From Perilla frutescens (lineage: Eukaryota; Streptophyta; Magnoliopsida; Lamiales; Lamiaceae): a stretch of 64,000 nucleotides of DNA. The notes below the pieces were generated by a model. It had not been told where the DNA came from. It was given only the letters and a program-made list of their open reading frames with translations, and ran no database searches. Made by a program: the position numbers and the translations under genes. The stretch covers positions 8,641,001 through 8,705,000 of the forward strand of contig BRKX01000007.1 in NCBI GenBank assembly GCA_026008535.1, given 5' to 3'. Of the stretch, positions 1 to 10,329 are shown piece by piece (within the stretch, counting starts at the first letter, position 1; each line of letters starts with the position of its first letter).

Positions 1-1350
1 CATCAGTTCCTACTTTGCACGAGGCTTCACCCCTTCAATTTCCTCCACATGGCCAGCTGTGGACAAGATAGGGGAAGACTTTTGGGCACCCTAGATTAGT
101 AGGAAGGGAAAGGGATTTAATTACCCTAATTGCTAGCTTTTGGCTTTTGTCTCAAAATCTTCCAAATATCTCTCATATCTCTCACATTAACTCCTCTCTC
201 ATCATCACTTTTCATCAACTCCTCATCACCCTAAAAAGGACCGATCACTTCTCCATTCATCTCACACTTTCACTTGACTTTTGGATACACCATTCTTCCC
301 TATCATCATCTTCTCCATTTTTCTCTCTACACACACCATCTCCATTTTTCCTTCACATTCACCTTCACCACCACTCTTCACCATTTTTCTTCACCATTTT
401 CACTACCACCACCACTGTTCAAGAGAGGGAGATAAGAAGAAGACAAGAGGCAAAGAATCTTGGCTTGAAGGAGGAGAAGAAGGACCCGACTTCGAGCCGT
501 CCGTGAAAGCTAGGCTCGATAGGAGGATCTCCTTTAGTATTTTCTTTCCTAGCTTAGTTTATTTGTGGGGTTTATTCCAAAACTTTCGAGACAACAAGAT
601 TGTAGAAGTTTATATTTTATTTATCTTTGGATTTATGAAATGGACAACTTTTATGGTCCTTCTGTTGTTTTGAGCATGATGATGGGCTAATCCTTACATT
701 AGGGGGTAGATAATCGATTTGGTTTTGATCTATGCTTTATATTGTTGTGTTCTTGTTGTTGGGATTGTGCTTATTCATGTTGAGTGCTTGATCACCACTT
801 CGCATTGCTAAGTTTTAGATGAGACCGAGAGAAGATTATAAAACCCGATTTAGGTTCCTTCAACATTAGGTGGATTGGGTCACATAAGCCTAAAGTGTTA
901 ATCTTGTTCGTATAATAAAACCGATAGGGTTTAACGGATAGACGGTGACAGTAATTGAAGTTAAACCACTTGAAGGGACTATTGTATATTTAAGATTAAT
1001 GAAACCAACTTGAATCAAGTTAGGTGAGAAACCAATGAGAGAATCTACACCCTAATGCTCTTATCATAATCTTTTCTTTCGATCTTGATCTTGTTATTAT
1101 TTGTGTTTTTATTAGTTAATTTGCTTGTTAAATTCCTTAGTTTAAAGCACCCCTCAAATTCATGATTAGAGTGTTTAGGTTTGTATTTAAATTTTCAAAC
1201 ATGTTGCATGCATAGCCTAGAAAGATAATTGCCCATACGAAGCTTTCCTTGAGATCACGACCCGAGTTAGCTCACTGCCCTACAATCGACCCCGTCCTCT
1301 TGCGAGTCTGGTTCGAAGTAGTTTAGCATGTGGTTGAACTAGGAAACAAA
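1..1350 (+). repeat. Ty3/gypsy-type LTR remnant, cut by the window edge
   Basis: No credible gene. A pyrimidine-rich leader-like stretch (about 160-410) is followed by AT-rich sequence. Near 1250-1350 comes a segment of the kind found at the 3' end of plant gypsy LTRs: a 'gagatcacgacccgag' phrase, then 'cgaccccgtcctcttgcgag', ending 'ggaaacaaaca'. The verified solo LTR at 12695-14094 ends in a similar way. The left end lies outside the window, so neither TG start nor TSD can be tested. The open frames at 147-506 and 281-673 are low-complexity Ser/His/Phe-rich translations of the pyrimidine tract. Confidence 0.45.
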
Positions 1351-1405
1351 CAATCATCTTGCTCACTTGCTTTAAAAATTCGTTGTTTGTATGTTTCTCT
1401 GGGAC

Positions 1406-2142
1406 GAGAAAATTGCACTTTTGGTTCCACAGGACATCCCCTCGTTTGGAAATGGTCTCAATATTCTCATTTTTGGTACCAAATCGAAAAAATCACGCAT
1501 AAGTGACCCCATAAGAATATTTTACAATTTTAGTCCCAATATTTTAACAGACCCGTCAAATACTAACGGGAATCATGCACGTGAGGTGCACATGACTATC
1601 TAAATTAGTTCATGATGAAATTAAATATTAATTTTATAGAAAACCCCAAATCACAAAAACCCTATACGCGACCTCAAGAAGAAAAACAAAGAACAACATC
1701 GAAAAATCTTGAAATCTCCAGCAAAATTACATGATGATACGAAGAAAACAGTTTTTGCCTTTACCACACCCAGATTACCGTAAGTTTTCATGATTTTAGA
1801 CTTTAATTTTTATGTAAATAAGTCGAAATTACTGTGTATTTGCTGCATAAGAGGTTTAATGGTTGGGATCGAAAATGCCATTTCACATTCTGAATTTTGG
1901 TGCGTTTTACAAAATTAATGTTTAATTTCATCAGGAACTAATTTAGATAGTCATGTGCACCTCACATGCATGACTCCCGTTAGTATTTGAAGGATTTGTT
2001 AAAATATTGGGACTAAAATTGCAAAATATAGTTCTATGGGGTCACTTCTGCGTGATTTTTTCGATTTGGGATCAAAAGTGAGAATATTTGGACCATTTCC
2101 AAACGAGGGGATGCCCCGTAGGACCAAATGTACAATTTCCTC
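1406..2142. mobile_element. Mutator-like non-autonomous fold-back element
   Basis: Two long inverted arms, 1406-~1630 and ~1918-2142, match each other along their length. The left arm opens GAGAAAATTGCACTTTTGG and the reverse complement of the right end reads GAGGAAATTGTACATTTGG. The flanks carry a 10-bp direct repeat with one mismatch: TCTCTGGGAC (1396-1405) and TTTCTGGGAC (2143-2152). Arms of ~225 bp and a 9-11 bp duplication fit a Mutator-like (MULE) element. The ~290-bp core has no transposase frame, so it would need a transposase in trans. The open frames at 1391-1603 (+) and 1999-2247 (-) are the same arm read from each side. Confidence 0.8.
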
Positions 2143-2399
2143 TTTCTGGGACAATTGTATCATGAATTCATGATCCTGTTTTGGAGGGTGGACAGATTTC
2201 TGAATATAAGGTTTTATTTCTAAAGAAACAAAATTAAAAATAAACAAACTAACACAAAAGAATGTTCAACTATATGCAAGCAAAACATCACCACCAACAA
2301 CCAAATATAAATCTCTTCTAACAAAGGGTTTTGCCACTCAAACAAATATTTACCATACCAACATATATAAATCTTATCAAAAATTCAATTCGAAAATTG

Positions 2400-2795
2400 C
2401 TAAAATGATCGAAACCATGACTGAAACGAGGACTGATAATGAACCATGACAAGCAGCAGCGCAACGACGAGCAACAAACCCCACGGCGAGCTTCCCTCCC
2501 CCGCCACCGCTTGGTATACCGGTGTCGAGACTCCAAAGGTGTAGCGCCACCACCTGCGGTGGAGCATGATGAAGTTGACCACCGTAACAGCCACCACCGG
2601 CAGAAGCAGCAGACCGAATTTGAACCCCATTTTGCTTCTCTCCATTTTTTCCTTGAACTCTGAATAAGTTGCAAAATACAAAAGCATAATAAACAACCCA
2701 AAAAACACCATCAACGGCAGTGGCGGCACCGATATTGAATCTAGCGTTTGCTCTTTCCAGCTTACACCCCTTCTTTCTCTCACAAACCAACCCAT
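2400..2795 (-). CDS. small three-helix membrane protein (probable host gene)
   Basis: 131 codons. Hydrophobic segments lie at about residues 26-45 (LPLMVFFGLFIMLLYFATY), 56-76 (FKFGLLLLPVVAVTVVNFIM) and 104-122, the last starting SPWGLLLVVALLLVMV and followed by HYQSSF. I recall a family of ~100-120 residue plant proteins of unknown function with this layout, in particular a charged loop after helix 1 and a C-terminal SPWG...YQSSF block; this is family memory, not a search. Residue 29 is also Met (codon 2711-2709), and starting there would give a 103-residue protein of more typical length. A minus-strand AATAAA (plus TTTATT, 2213-2218) lies ~180 bp past the stop as a possible poly(A) signal. 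No retroelement motif is present. Frames at 2318-2701 and 2377-2790 overlap it and are shadows. Confidence 0.6.
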   Translation of the reverse strand: MGWFVRERRGVSWKEQTLDSISVPPLPLMVFFGLFIMLLYFATYSEFKEKMERSKMGFKFGLLLLPVVAVTVVNFIMLHRRWWRYTFGVSTPVYQAVAGEGSSPWGLLLVVALLLVMVHYQSSFQSWFRSF

Positions 2796-3359
2796 TTTTT
2801 TTTTTTTTTAATTTTTTTGCGATCAGAAGAAGTACTGTAGTTAATAGGGATTTAATTTTGGGGTATTTTTTTGGAGTTGATGAAGAATATAATATAAGGA
2901 TATAGCGTAATGCTTTAGCAAAAGTTCCATTCGATCCGATTATTTGATCTAATACAATATTCCCTTAAAAAGAGATCAATGCCGGAAAGGTTAATTTGCA
3001 TATGAAAAAGGCAAAAGAATATATTCAAATATATATATATACACACTAGCCTACGGCCATAATCATGCAACGTGATATTATGCTATATTGAAAGTTAATA
3101 TTTCCCGAATATAGCTTGAATTATTTTCAGTCATTATTTTATAAAATTGATTTTTTTTTTTAGTAAAAGTTATTTTCTTTATCAACTACAAATATGAACT
3201 CGAGTTTTTATTCACCATTTGAACATAGATTATTATGAAAACACTGATTAAGAGGTAAGATTTCATATCGAAATTTTTGGGTTTGTTTAGTTGGTAGGAA
3301 AGTAAAGTTATTTAGAAATATAATTTCTAGGAATGTGGTTTTGAGAAAAATAAATAATA
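2796..3359. other. AT-rich flank upstream of the membrane-protein gene
   Basis: Presumed promoter side of the minus-strand gene. A T run (2797-2818) is immediately followed by further T-rich sequence, and a short (AT)n lies at about 3030-3042. I see no coding frame or clear core promoter. Confidence 0.35.
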
Positions 3360-3599
3360 CTCCCTCCGTTTCGTTTTATTTGTTGTTTTAGGTTTTTTTT
3401 ATCTAGAATTAACAATTACTTTTTTGGACAAATATATTCATCTCTTATATATGCCATAAAATCTTATTCAATTATATTTTCCTGAAATAGGATTTTTGAT
3501 AGGGTTAAAGTAGAAGAGAGAGTGAAAATATATAAAACAACAAATATTTTGACACAAAATAAAAAAGTTAAAACAACAAATAAAACGAAACGGGGGGAG
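3360..3599. mobile_element. Stowaway-type MITE (Tc1/mariner group)
   Basis: The element starts CTCCCTCCGTTTCGTTTTAT and ends with the inverse, reverse complement CTCCCCCCGTTTCGTTTTAT, and is bounded by TA dinucleotides at 3358-3359 and 3600-3601. CTCCCTCCGT ends, a TA target and a 240-bp non-coding body are the standard Stowaway signature. About 30 bp of each end are complementary with a single mismatch, so this copy is well preserved. Confidence 0.93.
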
Positions 3600-3601
3600 T
3601 A

Positions 3602-3821
3602 GCAGATTTTTTATCCAGTGCTTGTAATATAATAAGAAAATATTCTTATTTCAATTTAACTAGTTTTACACCCACGCGTTGCGTGGCGAAATATGAGACG
3701 ACATTATTTGGTTCAAATTGATGTCTTACATATCTAATGAATGTTTAAAACTTTGTATAACAAAAAGTTTCAATGTCCGTCAGTCAAACACACATGGTAG
3801 AACAAAACGTCTCTAAAAATC
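3602..3821. other. intergenic DNA with a short GC dyad
   Basis: The only distinctive feature is CACCCACGCGTTGCGTGGCG at about 3670-3690. Related CACCCGxGCG phrases occur near the ends of several plant transposon families. I could not find a partner end, so no element is called. Confidence 0.3.
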
Positions 3822-4250
3822 AATGTTGTGCTTGGAAAAATATAAATTTCGAAAACAAAGGCATAACAAAAATAAAATAAAGAAGTTGCACTTTAATAAT
3901 TTTCACACACACACACCCATATGTAAATCATAAAATGATAATATTAATTGTAGTCCACATGCGAAAGAGTAAATGCAATCTGTAAATAGAAAACCAATAT
4001 ATTTATAGGATGCAAATTAGAAAAATGACTATAAAATATAAATGTTTGAACTTGAAAAAATATAAATCTCAAAAATAAGGGAATAACAAAAATAAAACAA
4101 AAAAACTACACATTAATAATTTTCACACACACACACATATGTAAATCATAGAATAATAATGGTAATCTAAATACGAAAAAGTAAATGCAGTCTGCATTAA
4201 CGGTAAACCAATATATTTATAGGATGTAAATCAGAAAATGACTATAAAAC
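3822..4250. repeat. two-copy tandem duplication, ~220-bp unit
   Basis: Copy 1 is about 3822-4041 and copy 2 about 4042-4250. Landmarks recur exactly 220 bp apart: 'cttggaaaaa' at 3831 and 'cttgaaaaaa' at 4051; 'tttcacacac' at 3901 and 4121. Each copy has a short CA run and the phrase 'ccaatatatttatagg'. No coding content. Confidence 0.8.
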
Positions 4251-5860
4251 AATTAATATTCACGTAACTATTCTTATTAGACAGAACATACTCCTATATG
4301 AATATTGATATATGTTATATGATTATTGATTACCTTGATTAATTCATTATATATATATATATATAGATCAATAAATCGTATATGATTGATATCATATAGA
4401 TTATATTTCATATATCCGTCACTCTCCAAATATAGTATAGATTTCCAAAATATCATAATTCAATAAATAAATTAAGAAACATAAATCAATTAATGATGTA
4501 TTCTTATACTTACTAAAAAAATATTTATATTCCCATAAAGATATGTACAATGCATATAGATATATATGGATCGGATTGAATTCTATACCGATATTTTATA
4601 TTTTATTGGTGTTATAAAAAGGAGTGGGAAACTTGGATGCCTCCAACGCCCATTAGAAATGTATCATAATTTTTTAAGGTTGATTTTTTTTTTCTTTTTC
4701 TCGCAGAATGTCCTACAATATGGTTTAAGATCAAAATTAAGAAATACATAAGAAGCCAAAATAGTACTATTGCAATTAACAGTATAATTCATTACCAAAA
4801 TTAAATAGATTAATGACGACTATGTAATATAAAGAATATAAAGTTTATATATAACTATAAGTATCATATTAAATGATGGCATGATTTTGACAATAATCAA
4901 ATATATGTATACTATCTATATAAAATCAATGTATGCGGAATTGTAGATGATGATTTTCCAATCAATCAATTAATTAATAATTAACAAATCTTATGTAATA
5001 AATATTATATTTATATTTTGGGCAAGTGCAAATGAGCGGGAAATTTTTACTTCCTATTTAGAATGACTATCTTACTTTTATATATAACATAGATTCAAAT
5101 AAAAAAGTAGGAAATGAAATGTCAAAATATTTTTTATTATATATTTTTGCACTACCAATAATTTTATAATTTTTAAGGTATGTATAATATAATTAATAAT
5201 TTTACAAATTCAATTTAGATTTATTAAGAAAAATTAGTAATTAAGAAGACATAAATAAAATAAATTATACAGATACAAACACTAACACAATCGCAAATTA
5301 CTATTGATTACAAAAAAAAATTGCATTAATTTGCAAAAATAATTATATTTTGTATATTTCTTTTGACGGCATAGTTAGAAGACAACATATTATTTTAATT
5401 TAAGTCAAATTAAATTATATATAGAAAATTAATAAATAATAAAGATGATTATTTTGTTATTTTAGGTTAATAGAATAATTTACTATCGATTTTACAACCA
5501 AATTGCTCTTCGTCCTGAGACCGTCATTCCCCTACCATTAATGACCAAAAAGATTATTAAAATGATCGAATTTTGATTGGAATCTCATCAACATAAAATA
5601 ACATTCTTTTCAATTTTCAATTTTTTCATAATTTTTTACTTTTTTAGTTCTTGGGTTGAAACTATAAAACCAAAATTAAAATTAAATAATCCAAAAAAAA
5701 TAAATATCCACATTTCTTGTTGAAAAAATGGATCCAAAATTTACTAACAATATATAAAAAAATAATTAATGAAGAAATCAAAAAATAAAATAGTCCTGTA
5801 CAAGATTCTCAAAGATAAGTAATCAGGATACTACTTTGCAGCGACCTGGAACTTTTTAAA
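4251..5860. other. AT-rich intergenic DNA
   Basis: Very AT-rich, with a (TA)n run near 4347-4366. The frame at 4566-4751 has no recognisable similarity. I see no gene, RNA or bounded element here. Confidence 0.4.
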
Positions 5861-6486
5861 CATATGTGTTGAGAATGATGTGTTCCAGATGATGTTATCA
5901 CTTCGTCTGATAACACCAAAGTCAATGTTTTATCTGATGTGTTCCGTCATTCTCGTGACATCGAGTACAACTCTCTCAAAACTAACCTTATCATTTCCTG
6001 TTATTTAGGATTAATTTATTTTAAATTAATCTGATTATTTTGTGATTTACTTCACATTTTATTTTCCACGTATATAGAAATTTATTGGTTAAATAATTTT
6101 GAATTAAATCGTGGATAATATTTAATTTTGACTTGTTTAAAATCTGTTCCGAATTTATGGGGACATGATGTTTCCACTCCTTCTTGTACACTAACTGTTG
6201 CAGGTGAACATGGGTCACTGGAGTAACTGCCACCACTACACAATGTTGAAGAACGTGTAAATCGCAATGCAAAAGACGATTATCTCAAGTCCACTACAGC
6301 AATGGGAAGTGGAATGCGGTTGATTCAAGGCCATGACTCTTGTGATCATGGAGCAACTGCTAAGGCAAGATGGAAAAAGTATTTAAGGTCTTCTTAGACC
6401 TTAAAATCATTTGTGCAAGCAGGTTATCACCGGGGTTTGTGAGAAGCTTTGAATCTTGCATCTAGTGTCGTCTCGAAGATCTAAGA
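5861..6486 (+). repeat. older LTR-like repeat, left part (host of the Sirevirus)
   Basis: This stretch and 17431-17819 read as one sequence once the Sirevirus and its TSD are removed. The right part contains phrases seen near the 3' ends of plant Copia LTRs ('gttagtgaattttgccctgagg', then 'acacaccgtaaagag'). The joined length of about 1 kb would suit a solo LTR, with TGTTGAGAATGATG at 5867 as a possible start, but I could not establish a matching TSD. Confidence 0.35.
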
Positions 6487-7427
6487 TGAAATAACGATAA
6501 TCCGTGTTATGCGTGTTTTAGTTATCTGCTTAAATTCTGTTCTATGATATGTGTGGGACAGATGCAAGAACATAAAAAAATAAAACAGTAAAAAAGCATG
6601 AGTTGGTAACCCAGTTCGGTTCAAACAACCTACTCTGAGGGGATTGCTCCCAAACTTGAAGTTTCGACTGTTACTCCTTCGAAAAGTGTATTAGGGTTCT
6701 TACAAATACAAGCCTCCCGCCTTATGTCGCCCGTTCTTCTCCACGATCTCTTTCGCTAGCCGAAAGCTGTAAGATCCCCTTACAATCATGACACTAGACT
6801 CCCTCTACCTACCCACGACTTCAACTTATAATCTCTCCCGAGATTGCGTACAAAACGGATATAAAAATCCCCTCACGTGTTTCACTTGAAAGCACTCAAA
6901 ACTAGTCTATCACGTTGAACTGTTTAATGAACAACTACTAGTTACAATGACCACAAACAAACTGACTCTCAAACAATCTATCAAGAGAATCTAAACAAAA
7001 TATGAGTGGTACCGATTGCTCCTCAATTCGGCCTTCATATAGTCGTCACTTCAACCTTGGCGTCGATCTTCTTCTACTGCCAACATGGTAAGTGAATTGA
7101 TGGTTTGTGATCTTCCCAAACGTGTATAGATGCTTTCCATGTGTAGTAGGGTTAATTCAGCACGGTATCTACACCACAAGGCAGTCGAACGAATATATCT
7201 TGACCTTCCCAACTGGTTCGGCGCAAGATCTTTTCAACATAGAAACTGCCATAAATAGAGTGTCCCTGGTTCTGTCTGGGACATAATCTGGAACAGTTCA
7301 CCAACTGTTCTTCTTTTCTTGCACAGCGGAAAACAAGGCTTCTTGGGACATACCCAGGCACACATTGTCGAACATATCTCGCCAATACAACAACACAAAT
7401 ACTTAGTGCATAATTGTGGCACTAACA
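6487..7427 (-). repeat. Sirevirus 3' LTR
   Basis: Matches 16485-17425 base for base in length. On the minus strand it begins TGTTAGTGCCACAATTATG and ends with TTTCA. A TATA-like 'tttttatatcc' (minus) lies at about 6856-6866. The short frames at 7152-7385 and 7234-7437 recur in the other LTR only because the LTR is duplicated. Confidence 0.93.
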
Positions 7428-7441
7428 ATCTCCCCATTTAG
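7428..7441 (-). promoter_or_regulatory. Sirevirus PPT adjoining the 3' LTR
   Basis: The minus strand reads 'taaatggggagatt' directly before the LTR's TGTTAG, the standard position and composition of a plus-strand primer site. Confidence 0.85.
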
Positions 7442-7840
7442 CGTTTATGGTCGACAATTATCATCACAATATGCACAACACTTGAATAAACTTCGCAGAT
7501 CAAAATATATCAAAGCAAATGATATATTTAACAAACTGTCAGGGACAGTTTCAAGCACACTCCCCCTTAACCTGTTCTGAGAGTGTCTTCATCACGATCA
7601 GAGCATTGTTTCGCAATGTAAAACTGCATTGTCAGTTGATCAAATAATAGTACAGACCAACAAAAATAAACATGGGGTAAACAACATCCCCAATAAAAGT
7701 TTGTTCAGAAAACATAAAAAAAATATAAAATTAGCACACGCTCACAGCAGCAGCAGCAAAGGCCATTCACCAACATCTGCCTTCATTCACCATCCTTCTT
7801 CTCCCCCTAAATTGTAGCAAAAAATGACAAACAACATCCG
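7442..7840 (-). promoter_or_regulatory. Sirevirus 3' untranslated region with extra PPT motifs
   Basis: Two more purine runs on the minus strand: 'aggttaagggggagtg' (about 7559-7575) and 'aatttagggggagaa' (about 7800-7815). Reiterated PPTs upstream of the 3' LTR are reported for Sireviruses. No real gene; the 62-codon frame at 7629-7817 is low complexity. Confidence 0.6.
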
Positions 7841-9938
7841 TCAGACCGGAGAGGCATCAGCAGCATCAGCATCAGCGACATCAACATCAGCAACAGCAGA
7901 TTCACCAGTAGCTGGGACAACAGAAGCACTCAGCACATCAAGTGGCGAGGCAAGTCCAAGGGCTCTGGCACGGAGATCAAGCAGCAAAGACTTCAGCTCC
8001 TGCTTCCTGATTTTGAATGTCCGAATGGACTTGCTCAGGAACACTACTTCACGCTCCAGAGACTTTATATGCCTATCAAAGAAAGCAGATGTAACAGGAA
8101 AGGAAGCAGCAGATCTGTCTGGGACAGATGATGGCACAGGTCTTGAGCTTTCATCAGCATCGCGGGCAGGAACATCCGGAGCATGCTGGGATGAGAAGAG
8201 CTTGTGGCTGATTATCAGAGACTGCGCAACTGGCGCATACATATCATTGGTAGAGACCACATCATGCTGGGCCATAATGATGCTGAAGAAAAGACCGGGA
8301 TATCCAACTGGTTGCTGGGCACGAGATGATTCCGCATGAGCAAACACATGCTCAAATATGATCAGACCGAGGTTGAACTCTCGACGAGTGCCCACTTTAA
8401 AAAGCAACAGAGCCATAGGCTTGCCCACAGTAGAATCATGGGTACTGAGCAACCAATTTTGAACGACAACTTTGTGAAGAATTGAGTACTTCACACTTAA
8501 ATCTGAGGCTAACAAAGCGCGGCCAGGTGGCCAAACACATCGACTCCTCCCAGTCAACTCATACACAACATCATTCATATCAAAAACTGGCGCAGGAAGA
8601 ACCACATTTTCACGGCCCAAAAATGCATTGATAACAGACGGGGAAAAGGCAATCCAATGACCCCTCACAAATACAGAAAAAGCATGTTCATATGAAGCAT
8701 CACGCAGGCATTTAGACAGGTTTGCATAAAACTCATGGACTAAAACAGCAATATATGGAGGTGTAGAAAAAACAGATTTCTCTAAGCGAAGATCATGCAA
8801 CAAAGTATCAACACCCATCCCCTCTACATCTGAATTAATCAAACAACGCTCGGAAACCAACGAGCGACCAACAACCAACTTGAATTGCTTTTGATGAAAA
8901 GCAGAGATAAACTTACTTGAATCAAAATCTTCAGAATCAGAGTCAGATCTGTTCGAGACATCCATGGGGACACTTTCGGGCTCATCCTCAGAGGGCGGTG
9001 GAGCACTTGCCATTTTCATCAATGGCCTTCGTCTCCCAGAGACCAAGCCAATCTTCTGTGCAGATACACTCCTAGTCACACGATGAGGAACAACATGTGT
9101 CTTTCTAGCAGGAGCTTTCTTCTTAGCACTCTTCTTTACAGAGGGCTTTTGAACTTTGGGGACAGCAGAGGACTTTCCTTTCTTCTGAGGTAACTTTGAC
9201 AGCGCCTTAGCTTTCAGATTGGCCAAAATAATGTGATCATCATCTTCTGATTGAACTCCCTCATCCCTTAAAACCAACTTGCATTTTGTTCCACGGCGGC
9301 TATCCGGCTGCTTGGAACTAAGAGGGATAGATTCTATCTCAGAGGATTCAAGAAAGGAGACATTGACATTGTCATCGACCCTCTTCCGCTTCATCAGGAA
9401 TTTTCTCAACATTTGGCGGAGAAACCTCACTCAGAGGAACTTCAATGGTGACAACTGGGGCGTCAGAACCAACGGAAGCACCGAAAAGAACAGACGGTGC
9501 TTGAACAACTTTCAAGGCATCAATTGCCTCGGCAAATTCAGCAGCAGAGGCAGAGAAATCACCTTCATCGGACCCCAAGGAGACTTCAGCATCTCCAACA
9601 GTCTCTATTGTAGCCGCAATTGAAGCATCCATGGTTTCCGCAGTCACCATGGGTGGAGAGGATGGCTCTTCAGAAACCCTAGAGGAGGGTTGAACAGTGA
9701 GATCTGTCTCAGACACAGATTTGGACGGTGAAGCAGCAGGAAGTGCCACAGATGTAGGCACAGAAGCAGGGGCTTTGGAGGTAGAGATAGATGGCTTCAC
9801 AGGAGCACGGACAGAGGAGCTCAAAGTAGAGAACACAATTGGTTGAGATAACTCAGCCAGTTGGCACCGCAAATCCTCTGTGGAGATTCTTGGTTTCTTG
9901 GCTTGAGATGGTTTAGAGGAAGATGATTTGTCTGCCAT
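7841..9938 (-). pseudogene. Sirevirus envelope-like ORF (frameshifted)
   Basis: Two overlapping frames form one former ORF. The 5' part opens at Met 9938 (MADKSSSSKPSQAKKPR) and is Ser/Pro-rich and acidic; it ends at 9372. The 3' part (9430-7841) contains a basic, Lys-rich stretch, then a globular region (about residues 200-385 of that frame) with the phrases GHWIAFSPSVINAFLGR and FNLGLIIFEHVFAH, and near the C-terminus a coiled-coil candidate (about 465-500, SLEREVVFLSKSIRTFK). The central region resembles what is usually labelled a 'putative plant transposon protein' domain, in the position of the Sirevirus ORF3 called envelope-like. I see no convincing signal peptide or membrane anchor. 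The frame change lies within 9372-9430. Confidence 0.65.
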
Positions 9939-9989
9939 TGAATTCGAACAACAAAATTCAAGCAAGCACCAGTTGGAGCAAGAGAACAA

Positions 9990-10329
9990 CTTGGGATGAA
10001 AAGAAGTTTTCAGAGATTCTGTTTCCTTCTGAAAATAATAAAATAAGGTGTAGATCTTAATTAGGAAATACTAGATGGAAATTTTCTTAATTCACCCATC
10101 CCACAAACATCACCCCGCTGATCGATATGGGGAAGTGTAATCGATCGTGGCGTGAAAAATAAGGTACTACTAACCGTTAAAAAGGTAATCGTTCCTTCAT
10201 AACAAAAACTGTCAGAGACAGATATTGGAACAACACTTACAGACCATATTGACCATGGTCATTTTATACTCTCTATACATACATCACTGACCAAGACTGT
10301 ATAGAGAGTCTTCTCTCAGTGGAGAAGTT
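9990..10329 (-). other. spacer between Sirevirus pol and the envelope-like ORF
   Basis: No coding frame. It contains a short self-complementary stretch around 10260-10315 in which 'tatagagag' and 'ctctctata' motifs recur. It may hold signals for making an RNA for the extra ORF, but no splice site is convincing. Confidence 0.35.

Noticed and set aside
147..673. Open frames of 119 and 130 codons near the left edge
   Set aside because: They translate a low-complexity pyrimidine tract in an LTR-like remnant and have no recognisable domain.
3660..3700. CACCCACGCGTTGCGTGGCG as an element terminus
   Set aside because: No partner end or TSD could be found within a plausible distance.
7152..7437. 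Two small Cys-rich-looking frames, repeated at 17183-17426
   Set aside because: Within the Sirevirus LTR and duplicated with it; no family recognised, so Cys content is taken as chance.
7824..8339. 171-codon plus-strand frame, Ser/Ala-rich
   Set aside because: Antisense to the Sirevirus envelope-like ORF.
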